DNA from: Betaproteobacteria bacterium
GTDB lineage: Bacteria; Pseudomonadota; Gammaproteobacteria; Burkholderiales; SG8-41
Reading direction: 5' to 3'
DNA: 6,765 bases
Assembly: GCA_021732805.1 (NCBI GenBank)
Contig: JAKFUJ010000115.1
Location: 1 to 6,765 of the forward strand
Of this stretch, positions 1 through 6,006 are shown one piece after another; positions within the stretch are counted from its first letter, which is position 1; the number at the start of each line of letters is the position of its first letter. The notes beneath the pieces were generated by a model. The model did no database searches. It was not told the origin of the DNA and saw only the letters and a list, made by a program, of their open reading frames with translations. The translations under genes and the position numbers were made by a program.

Positions 1-1
1 C

Positions 2-727
2 ATCTCCGAGGCCTGTTACCAAGTGCTGATTCATGACCGGCGCAACTGCGGTGCATCCGCCGTCATGCTCTCGGACGAAGCCGCCGAACATGAAGTCTGG
101 GCCTATGACCTGCATGCGTTGCTCAAACAAATCGGCGCGCTGGCGGCCGCATCTCCTGTTTTTGTCGGCGGCAGTTCTTCCGGCTGTCGCATGTCGCTGG
201 CATTTGCGCTGCGATATCCACAGGCGGTGCGCGGGCTGCTGCTATGGCGTGTAACCGGCGGCGCGTTCGCCGCACAACGGTTGGCAAAGGAATATTACGG
301 CCAGTACATCGCCGCGATGCAGTCCGGCGGCATGGCCGCGCTGTGCGCGATGCCGCATTTCCGCGACCTGATCGTCGCCCACGCGCCGAACCGCGAACCG
401 CTGATGAATGCCGATCCGCAGCAGGTGATTGCTGCGATGAAACGGTGGAGTGCAGGTTTCCTGCAGGAAGCGGATCTGCCGGTGATCGGCGCCACCGAAG
501 CGCAACTGCGCTCGATCAAGGCGCCTGCCTGCGTCATTCCCGGCAACGACAACACCCATCCCAAGGCGGTCGGTGAAACACTGGCGCGCCTGTTGCCGGA
601 TGCTGAACTCAGCATCCTGTTTGCCGAGCACCTCGATGTGGATGTAGTGCAGCCGGAAGAATGGGCAGGCAGGGAAAACGAAATGGCGGCGATGCTGCTG
701 GCGTTTTTAAAACGCCAAATCCATTAA
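2..727 (+). CDS. Alpha/beta-fold hydrolase, 5' end cut by window edge
   Basis: Probably a cytoplasmic serine hydrolase acting on an ester, C-C or similar bond; the substrate cannot be told. The frame is open from base 2, so at least 241 residues are visible and the N-terminus lies outside. The GTG at 23 is not a credible start: it falls inside the conserved strand ending in HDRRNCGAS, typical of this fold just before the cap and nucleophile regions. The nucleophile elbow is GSSSG, with the putative catalytic Ser encoded at 176-178, followed by a helix (RMSLAFALRYP). The late segment PGNDNTHP (Asp codon at 548-550) fits the acid position, and the His of AEHLD (codon at 629-631) is the likely general base, so a full triad seems present. 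The stop is TAA. The gene converges on the class II aldolase gene, with a REP-like repeat between them. Family assignment is firm; function is open. Confidence 0.85.
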   Translation: MSEACYQVLIHDRRNCGASAVMLSDEAAEHEVWAYDLHALLKQIGALAAASPVFVGGSSSGCRMSLAFALRYPQAVRGLLLWRVTGGAFAAQRLAKEYYGQYIAAMQSGGMAALCAMPHFRDLIVAHAPNREPLMNADPQQVIAAMKRWSAGFLQEADLPVIGATEAQLRSIKAPACVIPGNDNTHPKAVGETLARLLPDAELSILFAEHLDVDVVQPEEWAGRENEMAAMLLAFLKRQIH

Positions 728-738
728 AGCCGCACCTT

Positions 739-812
739 CGTCATTCCGGCGACAGCCGGAATCCAGCATGGTTTTGGGGAAATCCTGGACCCCGGCTTGC
801 GCCGGGGTGACG
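739..812. repeat. REP-like inverted pair of hairpins between convergent genes
   Basis: Two 27-base units (740-766 and 785-811) lie in inverted orientation around an 18-base spacer. Each unit is itself a hairpin with a perfect 8-bp stem and a 4-base loop: ATTCCGGC/GCCGGAAT at 743-762 and ACCCCGGC/GCCGGGGT at 789-808. One unit matches the reverse complement of the other at 21 of 27 positions by hand count, and the outermost five bases (CGTCA/TGACG) also pair. This is the layout of REP doublets (REPINs) and related dispersed intergenic palindromes. It lies between the stop codons of two convergent genes (727 and 843), where such elements commonly sit and can stabilise 3' ends or help end transcription from both sides. 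There is no clean T-tract directly after either hairpin, so it is not called as a classical terminator. Copy number elsewhere in the genome cannot be seen. Confidence 0.8.
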
Positions 813-842
813 GCATCCTCTTTTACCTCGCTCTACCATTCT

Positions 843-1643
843 CTACGTTTTGTAATCGGGATACAGCTTCTCGATCAGCGCCATGCCCGCCACCCAGTCA
901 CGGCTGGCCGAGTTGTAAACACCGGTCCGCCCGAATTTCGCGGCACGCGCGGCGCAAACCGCAGCGTCAGGCATGATCAGCTTGCCGCCTCCGGCCAAAG
1001 CGCCGATCTGCGCGCGACAGGCCAGCTCGAAAAAGTGATGGTAGATATAGGCTTCGGGCAGCGTGGTGCCGCACACCAGCGCGCCATGATTCTCCAGCAG
1101 CATCACCCACTGATCACCCAATGCCGCCGCAAGCTGGTCGGCGCCCTCGCGCGTGGTGTCATCCACTTCATTCGGATATCGCGCGATGCGCTTGTAAAAA
1201 CGCATGGCCTGCTGGGTCAGCGGCAGCAATCCATGTTCCTGCGCCGATACCGCCAGATTCGCCGGTGAGTGTGTATGCACCGCAGAGTGAATGTCGGACC
1301 GCGCGCGCAATACCGCAGCATGCAGGTTGTATGCCGCCGGACTGGCCTTGAACGCCGATGTGCCGACCTGCTTCCCGTCGAGGTCGTATTTGACCAGACT
1401 GGAAGCGGTCACCTGTTCCATGTACAGGTTGTCGGCCTTGACCAGGAAATGTTCCGGCTCTCCCGGCACGCGCATTGAAATGTGGTTGTAGGTCATGTCC
1501 ACAAACACAAAATGCGCGACCAGCCGGTGCGCCGCCGCCAGTTCGCAGCGTGCAGTCCACTCCATGTCGCTGATGCGCGGGCGCACAGCACGGGACCGCA
1601 CGACCCGCAGGGCCACATGTTTCTGTTTGGCGCGCGCGACCAT
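843..1643 (-). CDS. Class II aldolase/adducin family protein
   Basis: A 266-residue cytoplasmic enzyme of the zinc-dependent class II aldolase/adducin fold, whose members include sugar-phosphate aldolases, epimerases and decarboxylases of hydroxy or aromatic acids. Visible marks are AAAHRLVAHF (36-45), the TYNHISMRVP loop (51-60), TASSLVKYDLDG (79-90), the zinc-ligand pair HTH (His123, His125) and the third likely ligand His186 in ENHGAL. The Glu that is catalytic in fuculose-phosphate aldolase (Glu73 of FucA) aligns with Ala104, as in adducin-like members, so a FucA-type aldol cleavage should not be assumed; decarboxylation or another lyase reaction is possible. ATG 1643 is chosen because an in-frame TGA lies eight codons upstream. 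No clear Shine-Dalgarno precedes it, so translation may be coupled to the Bug gene ending 21 bases upstream. ATG 1565 is a less likely alternative start. Family is confident; substrate is unknown. Confidence 0.88.
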   Translation of the reverse strand: MVARAKQKHVALRVVRSRAVRPRISDMEWTARCELAAAHRLVAHFVFVDMTYNHISMRVPGEPEHFLVKADNLYMEQVTASSLVKYDLDGKQVGTSAFKASPAAYNLHAAVLRARSDIHSAVHTHSPANLAVSAQEHGLLPLTQQAMRFYKRIARYPNEVDDTTREGADQLAAALGDQWVMLLENHGALVCGTTLPEAYIYHHFFELACRAQIGALAGGGKLIMPDAAVCAARAAKFGRTGVYNSASRDWVAGMALIEKLYPDYKT

Positions 1644-1664
1644 GTCAGCAGTCAGTCGACGAGT

Positions 1665-2636
1665 TCAGTCAATTTTCGCGCCGGAGATTTTGACGATCTT
1701 CGCGTATTTCTCCATGTCGCGGCGCACGAAAGCGGTGAACTCTTCAACACTGCTGCCCACCGGATCAGCACCCAGCCCGATGAACTGCGCCTGCATCTCC
1801 GGCGCCTTGACGGTCTTGACCACTGCCGCGTTGACGCGGTTGATGATGGCTTTGGGCGTTTTTGCCGGCGCGAACATGCCAAACCAGTTCACTGCTTCAT
1901 ACCCGGGCACTCCGGATTCGGCGATGGTCGGCACATCCGGCAACTGCGGCGAACGCTGCAGGCTGGCAATGCCCAGCACACGCACCCGGCCGGCCTTGAT
2001 ATGGCCGACGATGGGCGAAATCGAGTTGAACATCATCTGCATGTGGCCGCCGACAACATCGGTCACCGCCTGCGGCGCGCCTTTGTACGGCACATGGACA
2101 ATATCGGTCCCAGTCATCTGCTTGAACAGTTCTCCCGCCAGGTGATTGGCGACGCCATTGCCGGCAGATGCGTAATTGAGTTTGCCCGGCTGCGACTTTG
2201 CCAGCGCAATCAGTTCCTTGATGCTTTTCACCGGCACTGCCGGATGCACCATCAGCACGAACGGCCCGATCGAAATCAGGCTGATCGGCGCAAAATCACG
2301 CAAGGTGTCATAGGGAATGTTCTTGCGCAGATGCGGCAGTATGGTCAGCGCGCCGGGACTGCTGATGAACAAGGTGTAACCATCCGGCGCGGATTTCGCA
2401 GCAATCTCGGCGCCGATGATGCCGCCGCCCCCGGCGCGGTTGTCGGCGACCAGTTGCTGGCCGAGCTGCTGCGACAATCCCGGAAACACCAGTCGCGCCG
2501 TGACATCCGGTGTCGCCCCCGCAGGCACTGACAGAATCACGCGGACTGGCTTGTCGGGCCAGGCTTCTGCCGCTGCCAGTGGCGCCGACACCAAGACAAG
2601 AACAAACAAAGACCATATTCTGAGCGGCACATTCAT
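1665..2636 (-). CDS. Bug-family (TctC-type) periplasmic solute-binding protein
   Basis: A 323-residue extracytoplasmic binding protein of the tripartite tricarboxylate transporter family, which typically binds carboxylates, amides or similar small acids. Residues 1-25 form a signal peptide: Arg6, a hydrophobic core and a probable cleavage after AEA25. The mature protein opens with WPDKPVRVIL, the classic Bug start, followed by the ligand loop VPAGATPDVTARL with Asp44. Further family marks are NRAGGGGIIGAE (66-77), PDGYTLF (84-90), HVPYKGAPQAVTDV (181-194) and the late PDVPTIAESGVPGYEA stretch (233-248). Length is normal for the family. No TctA or TctB membrane subunits are in the window, so it is an orphan receptor here, common in Burkholderiales. 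It is first in a probable operon with the class II aldolase, which suggests it captures that enzyme's pathway substrate (inference). The start is fixed by a strong ribosome binding site. Confidence 0.95.
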   Translation of the reverse strand: MNVPLRIWSLFVLVLVSAPLAAAEAWPDKPVRVILSVPAGATPDVTARLVFPGLSQQLGQQLVADNRAGGGGIIGAEIAAKSAPDGYTLFISSPGALTILPHLRKNIPYDTLRDFAPISLISIGPFVLMVHPAVPVKSIKELIALAKSQPGKLNYASAGNGVANHLAGELFKQMTGTDIVHVPYKGAPQAVTDVVGGHMQMMFNSISPIVGHIKAGRVRVLGIASLQRSPQLPDVPTIAESGVPGYEAVNWFGMFAPAKTPKAIINRVNAAVVKTVKAPEMQAQFIGLGADPVGSSVEEFTAFVRRDMEKYAKIVKISGAKID

Positions 2637-2643
2637 TTCTTTT

Positions 2644-2651
2644 CCTCCTCC
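2644..2651 (-). promoter_or_regulatory. Strong ribosome binding site of the Bug gene
   Basis: The minus strand reads GGAGGAGG, seven bases before ATG 2636. It is the strongest Shine-Dalgarno in the window and decides the Bug gene start. It contrasts with the downstream aldolase gene, which has none that I can recognise. Confidence 0.85.
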
Positions 2652-2668
2652 AAGACTGCCGAATGGTA

Positions 2669-2682
2669 GCAGTTAATACTGC
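2669..2682. promoter_or_regulatory. Short dyad in divergent promoter region
   Basis: GCAGT-N4-ACTGC is a perfect 5-bp inverted repeat around TAAT, about 32 bases upstream of the Bug start. The sequence GTTAAT occurs at 2672-2677 and again 13 bases later at 2685-2690. It could be a regulator site or part of the Bug promoter; the short arms make chance occurrence quite possible. Confidence 0.3.
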
Positions 2683-2700
2683 GGGTTAATCGCTTCCCGG

Positions 2701-2706
2701 TAGAAT
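2701..2706 (+). promoter_or_regulatory. Possible -10 element for SDR1
   Basis: TAGAAT matches the sigma-70 -10 consensus at five of six bases. It lies 64 bases before the SDR1 start and just upstream of the 2715-2734 palindrome. No convincing -35 hexamer sits 16-18 bases upstream, so an activator or a different promoter may be used. Confidence 0.3.
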
Positions 2707-2714
2707 CGCACACC

Positions 2715-2734
2715 CGGTTCACATTCGTGAACCG
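2715..2734. promoter_or_regulatory. Operator-like 20-base palindrome upstream of SDR1
   Basis: CGGTTCAC-N4-GTGAACCG is a perfect 8-bp inverted repeat with a 4-base centre (ATTC), in the 133-base gap between the divergent Bug and SDR1 genes. Size and symmetry suit a dimeric helix-turn-helix repressor. It ends 35 bases before ATG 2770 and directly follows a candidate -10 (2701-2706), a position where a bound repressor would block SDR1 transcription. It is not followed by a T-run, which argues against a terminator. No regulator gene is in the window, so the binding protein is unknown. Confidence 0.5.
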
Positions 2735-2756
2735 CTCATCCAACAACGACACAAGC

Positions 2757-2763
2757 AGAGAGG
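2757..2763 (+). promoter_or_regulatory. Ribosome binding site of SDR1
   Basis: AGAGAGG lies six bases before ATG 2770 and supports that start codon for SDR1. Confidence 0.7.
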
Positions 2764-2769
2764 TACAAC

Positions 2770-3519
2770 ATGGCCGCAGGCAAGGAACTCGCAGGCAAGG
2801 TGGCACTGGTCACCGGGGCAGCACGCAACATCGGACGTTCGATTGCGTTGTCACTGGCGGAAGCCGGCGCGACGGTTGCAGTCAATGCGCGCGCTGCCAA
2901 GGAAGATGCCGAGGCCGTCGTCCAGGAAATCCGTGCTACGGGCGGCAAGGCCGATGTGTTCATGGCCGACATCGCCGATGGTACTGCCGTCCATACAATG
3001 ACCACAGACATCGTCCAGCGTTACGGCAGGCTGGACATCCTGATTCTCAATGCCTCGATCCGCAAGGAAACCGCATTCATCGACATGAGCTTTGAAGAAT
3101 GGCGCAGCCTGCTGTCGATCACCCTCGACGGCTCCTTCCACTGCGTCAAGGCCTGCCTGCCTGCAATGATCAAGGCGGGGGCCGGCAGCATCGTCACCCT
3201 CGGCGGCATGAGCGCACTGTCGGGCGCCAAAAAACGCGTGCACGGTTCCGTCGGCAAACACGGCCTCTGGGGCATGACCCGCGCGCTGGCCAAGGAATTC
3301 GGCGAATACCGGATCAACGTCAATTGTGTGGCGCCGGGACAGATGGATACGGCGCGTGCCGCCGGTCGCTCGGAACGCGCCCCCGTCACCAACGTGCCGA
3401 TGGGACGGCGCTCAACCCCGGAAGAAGTCGCCGGCATCGTGCGTTACCTGTGTACGCCTTCAGCGCAGATGATCAGCGGGCAGCTGATTTATGTCGATGG
3501 CGGGCAGCAACAGTTTTAG
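2770..3519 (+). CDS. SDR-family oxidoreductase lacking the classical catalytic triad (SDR1)
   Basis: A 249-residue FabG-like cytoplasmic short-chain dehydrogenase fold. The Rossmann start is VALVTGAARNIGR (11-23), with Asn20 in place of the middle Gly of TGxxxGxG. Arg41 after the second strand hints at NADP(H), Asp67 closes the third strand, and LNAS (93-96) replaces NNAG. The C-terminal family motifs VNCVAPG (184-190) and GQLIYVDGG (237-245) are intact. The catalytic positions are not: NLxG is TLDG (Thr118), the Ser position is Gly146 in TLGG, and the Tyr of YxxxK is Gly159, while Lys163 stays. His158 precedes the missing Tyr and is shared with SDR2. It is transcribed divergently from the Bug/aldolase pair and converges on the ABC exporter gene. 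It may be a reductase using other residues, a different reaction on the SDR fold, or a non-catalytic binding protein. Fold is certain; activity is not. Confidence 0.9.
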   Translation: MAAGKELAGKVALVTGAARNIGRSIALSLAEAGATVAVNARAAKEDAEAVVQEIRATGGKADVFMADIADGTAVHTMTTDIVQRYGRLDILILNASIRKETAFIDMSFEEWRSLLSITLDGSFHCVKACLPAMIKAGAGSIVTLGGMSALSGAKKRVHGSVGKHGLWGMTRALAKEFGEYRINVNCVAPGQMDTARAAGRSERAPVTNVPMGRRSTPEEVAGIVRYLCTPSAQMISGQLIYVDGGQQQF

Positions 3520-3553
3520 ATGCATGTAAAAGTCCGCGTTGTATGGACAGAAT

Positions 3554-5341
3554 TCAGACCATCGCATCGTCATGCATGAACTGCAACCGCGCGAGATGGG
3601 CGTAAAGACCATCGGCGCGCAGCAGTTCATCATGGGTGCCCGTCGAATGCAGCTGGCCGCGGTCGAGCACCAGAATACGGCTGGCATTGCGCACGGTGGC
3701 CAGACGATGGGCGATCACCAGCGTGGTGCGGCCACGCGCCAGTTGTTCCAGCGCAGCGGCGACCTGGCGTTCGCTTTCCGCATCCAGTGAACTGGTGGCT
3801 TCATCGAGCAGCAGTATCGGCCGGTCCGCCAGCAACGCGCGGGCAATCGACAGGCGCTGGCGCTGGCCGCCGGACAGGCGGATGCCGCGTTCGCCGAGGT
3901 CGGTATCGAAACCCTGCGGCAGACGCTCGATGAATTCCATCGCATGCGCAGCAGCGCACGCCGCACGCACTTCTTCCGCGCTTGCACCGGGCCGGCCAAA
4001 ACGCACGTTCTCGGTGACGCTGGTTGCAAAAATCACCGGATCCTGCGACACCAGCGCAATCGTGCGGCGCAATGCCAGCGGGTCGCAGTGCCGGGTATCG
4101 GCGCCGTCGATCAGGATGCGTCCCGACTGCGCATCATAAAAACGCAGCAGCAGCGCGAAAATCGTGGTCTTGCCTGCGCCGGATGGGCCGACCAGCGCGA
4201 CACGCTCGCCGGGATGCACATCAAACGACAATGCCGACAGTGCGGCTGCATCGGGTCGCGTCGGATAGGCAAAAGCCACGTTTTCAAAACGGATCGCGCC
4301 TTTGACCTGCGACGGCAGATCAATGCGCGGTTCGGCAACCACCAGGTCCGGTTGCGTATCCATCAGTTCCATCAGGCGTTCAGTGGCGCCGGCGGCACGC
4401 TGGATTTCACCCCATATCTCGGAGACCGTTCCCGCACCGCTGGCGACGATGCCGGCATAAAACACAAAGGCCGACAATTCGCCGGCAGTGAGCCGCCCCT
4501 CCAGCACGTCATGACCACCCACCCACAGGATCACGCCGACGGCACAGAACGCGATCAGCATCACTGATGCGATTAACCACGCCTTGACCCGGATGCGTTC
4601 GACGCCCGCCGCATACGCTGCTTCGGTGGCGCTGTCGAAGGCTTCCCGCGTCGGTTTCTCGTGGCCGTAGGCCTGCACGGTGCGGATTTCGTGCATGGCT
4701 TCATCGACATGCGCCGATACCTCGGCGACACGATCCTGGTTGGCGCGCGACAGCCTGCGCACGCGGCGCCCAACCAGCAAAATCGGAATCAGGGTCGCCG
4801 GCACGCCGAGCACGATCAGCGCGGCCAGTTTGGGACTGGTGGTGAACAGCAGCGCCAGCGCGCCGACCATCATCAGGCCGTTGCGCAGGAACATCGACAG
4901 CCCGAAACCGATGACCTGGCGCAACTGGTCGCTGTCATTGGTCAGCCGCGACACGATGTCGCCGGTGCGCGCCGTGTCAAAAAATGACGGCGACAGCGTC
5001 AATGTATGCGCAAACACCGCGCGCCGCAGATCGGCAATCACCCGCTCGCCGACAGACATCATCAGGTAAAAGCGGATGAACGTCGCCACCGACAGCACCA
5101 CCGCCACGGCAATCACGCCGCCGAGGGCGGTATTGAGCATCGAAGGATTGCCGCTGCCAAAGCCGGAATCGATGACAAATCGCAAACCCTGCCCCAGTGC
5201 CAGCACACAGCCGGAAGCCGTGACCAGCGCAATCAAAGCGACAACGACGCGCCAGCGATAGGGCGCAAGAAAATGCAGCAGGCGGCGCAATTGCGAAACG
5301 CTGCCGGTGGCGGGCAGGATGGTCGGGTTGGCGGCGGACAT
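3554..5341 (-). CDS. MsbA-like ABC exporter, fused permease and ATPase
   Basis: A 595-residue half-transporter of the lipid/multidrug exporter type; it should dimerise in the inner membrane and drive export by ATP hydrolysis. The N-terminal half has about six hydrophobic segments (roughly 30-55, 72-96, 150-168, 172-194, 256-276, 289-308). The ATPase half is complete: A-loop Tyr359, Walker A GPSGAGKTT (385-393), Q-loop Gln433, signature LSGGQ (489-493), Walker B ILLLDE with Glu514, D-loop SSLD (517-520) and H-loop His545. Length and layout resemble the MsbA-related exporters of proteobacteria; it need not be the essential lipid A flippase. ATG 5341 is chosen because an in-frame stop lies just upstream; no clear Shine-Dalgarno is seen. 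It follows the lipoprotein gene by 36 bases on the same strand, so the two are probably co-transcribed. It converges on SDR1 with a 34-base gap and no evident terminator. The substrate is not predictable. Confidence 0.95.
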   Translation of the reverse strand: MSAANPTILPATGSVSQLRRLLHFLAPYRWRVVVALIALVTASGCVLALGQGLRFVIDSGFGSGNPSMLNTALGGVIAVAVVLSVATFIRFYLMMSVGERVIADLRRAVFAHTLTLSPSFFDTARTGDIVSRLTNDSDQLRQVIGFGLSMFLRNGLMMVGALALLFTTSPKLAALIVLGVPATLIPILLVGRRVRRLSRANQDRVAEVSAHVDEAMHEIRTVQAYGHEKPTREAFDSATEAAYAAGVERIRVKAWLIASVMLIAFCAVGVILWVGGHDVLEGRLTAGELSAFVFYAGIVASGAGTVSEIWGEIQRAAGATERLMELMDTQPDLVVAEPRIDLPSQVKGAIRFENVAFAYPTRPDAAALSALSFDVHPGERVALVGPSGAGKTTIFALLLRFYDAQSGRILIDGADTRHCDPLALRRTIALVSQDPVIFATSVTENVRFGRPGASAEEVRAACAAAHAMEFIERLPQGFDTDLGERGIRLSGGQRQRLSIARALLADRPILLLDEATSSLDAESERQVAAALEQLARGRTTLVIAHRLATVRNASRILVLDRGQLHSTGTHDELLRADGLYAHLARLQFMHDDAMV

Positions 5342-5377
5342 CAGGCTATTTTACGACCCGTTCAAAGGCGGAGCATT

Positions 5378-5848
5378 TCACAGACGTCGTGTATTGACGC
5401 GCACCACCAGATGCGGCGCATTGAGTTTCACCGCCGCGGGTTTCAGCGACGCGATCGTGAATTCGTATTCATCTTCCTTCGACAGGTCGATGCGCATCAT
5501 CGGCTGCAGCAATGATGCCGGTGGCGGTGATGACTGCGTTGCGTTACTGCTTTCGGGGCTGTTGACCTGGAACTCCTGCTCATGAATGACCTTGCCGCCG
5601 CTTTTCAGTGTGGCGCGATAACTGTTCCACAGGCCGGCCTCGTCGCGTTTGCCCCATACAAAATCGGCATGCAGATTGAACGCCACCGTATTCATTTCCG
5701 GTTTGAGCAGAATACGCACCGGCGCATATCCGCCGTCCGCGACGGGCTGCAGCGGAACCCGCACCGCTTCCTCGCCACCGAGCAGTCCTTCGCAACCCGC
5801 AGTCAGCAGCATCAGCGCTGCCGTAACAAATAAACGCATCTTCATCAT
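5378..5848 (-). CDS. Small putative lipoprotein of unknown function
   Basis: A 156-residue protein that I do not recognise. It starts with a lipoprotein signal: basic MMKMR, a hydrophobic core, and the lipobox LTAGC with the lipidated Cys19, so it should be membrane-anchored and face the periplasm. Residue 20 is Glu rather than Asp, so the inner-membrane retention rule gives no clear signal; the outer membrane is the default guess. The mature part is probably mostly beta strand, with a low-complexity Ser/Asn/Pro stretch at about 98-110 (NSPESSNATQSSPPP). Three in-frame ATGs (5848, 5845, 5839) compete as start and none has a clear Shine-Dalgarno; all keep the signal peptide. The ABC exporter gene follows after 36 bases, so it may be an accessory of that exporter, but this rests on position only. 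Confidence 0.75.
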   Translation of the reverse strand: MMKMRLFVTAALMLLTAGCEGLLGGEEAVRVPLQPVADGGYAPVRILLKPEMNTVAFNLHADFVWGKRDEAGLWNSYRATLKSGGKVIHEQEFQVNSPESSNATQSSPPPASLLQPMMRIDLSKEDEYEFTIASLKPAAVKLNAPHLVVRVNTRRL

Positions 5849-5873
5849 GGAAGTATTGAATGTTGCAATGCAA

Positions 5874-5879
5874 TGTCAA
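5874..5879 (-). promoter_or_regulatory. Perfect -35-like hexamer upstream of lipoprotein gene
   Basis: The minus strand reads TTGACA, an exact sigma-70 -35 consensus, 25 bases before ATG 5848. The -10 region at the right spacing is poor (ATACTT or TACTTC). Transcription from it would begin almost at the start codons, giving a nearly leaderless message, which would fit the lack of a Shine-Dalgarno. Weak evidence overall. Confidence 0.3.
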
Positions 5880-5940
5880 GGTATCGACTATACCAGCAGC
5901 CTCACCGCAGCACAGCATATGGACCGAGACGCTCGCAAGT

Positions 5941-5982
5941 CGCAAGCGCAGATGTTCCCCGTTATGCTTGCGGCTTTTATTT
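5941..5982 (+). promoter_or_regulatory. Possible leader hairpin before SDR2
   Basis: CGCAAGC at 5941-5947 pairs perfectly with GCTTGCG at 5966-5972 across an 18-base loop and is followed by the T-rich stretch GCTTTTATTT. A second CGCAAG at 5934-5939 could compete for the same partner. It lies 13 to 66 bases before the SDR2 ribosome binding site, so it could act as an attenuator or weak terminator. The loop is long and the T-run is interrupted, so this is tentative. Confidence 0.3.
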
Positions 5983-5994
5983 GCAGATAATCAC

Positions 5995-5998
5995 GGAG
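5995..5998 (+). promoter_or_regulatory. Ribosome binding site that sets the SDR2 start
   Basis: GGAG lies eight bases before ATG 6007. The frame stays open back to an ATG at 5860, but that longer version adds 49 residues with no SDR character, while 6007 gives an N-terminus that aligns with SDR1 from residue 1. Confidence 0.7.
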
Positions 5999-6006
5999 TC
6001 CCCCGC

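Noticed and set aside
739..812. The palindrome pair as a start of a CRISPR array
   Set aside because: There are only two units, inverted rather than direct, with an 18-base spacer; this is REP-type structure.
768..1268. A plus-strand open frame starting in the REP-like repeat
   Set aside because: It begins inside the repeat and runs antisense to the aldolase gene, with no domain features.
1482..2531. A 349-codon open frame on the plus strand, opposite the Bug and aldolase genes
   Set aside because: It lies antisense to two genes with clear family motifs, its translation is rich in His, Arg and Gln with no recognisable domain, and it is a GC-rich shadow frame.
2770..3519. SDR1 as a decaying pseudogene because of its lost catalytic residues
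   Set aside because: The frame is intact, it has a good ribosome binding site, and the same positions are changed in SDR2 while the fold motifs are kept, which points to a maintained subfamily.
3520..3553. A terminator between the convergent SDR1 and ABC exporter genes
   Set aside because: Only a 4-bp GTCC/GGAC pairing with a 9-base loop is visible and no T-run follows, so no terminator is called.
3944..4567. Long plus-strand open frames opposite the ABC exporter gene
   Set aside because: The minus strand encodes a complete ABC exporter with all ATPase motifs here; the opposite frames have no domain character.
5860..6006. An N-terminal extension of SDR2 starting at ATG 5860
   Set aside because: The extra 49 residues do not resemble SDR proteins or a signal peptide, while ATG 6007 has a ribosome binding site and aligns with the SDR1 start.
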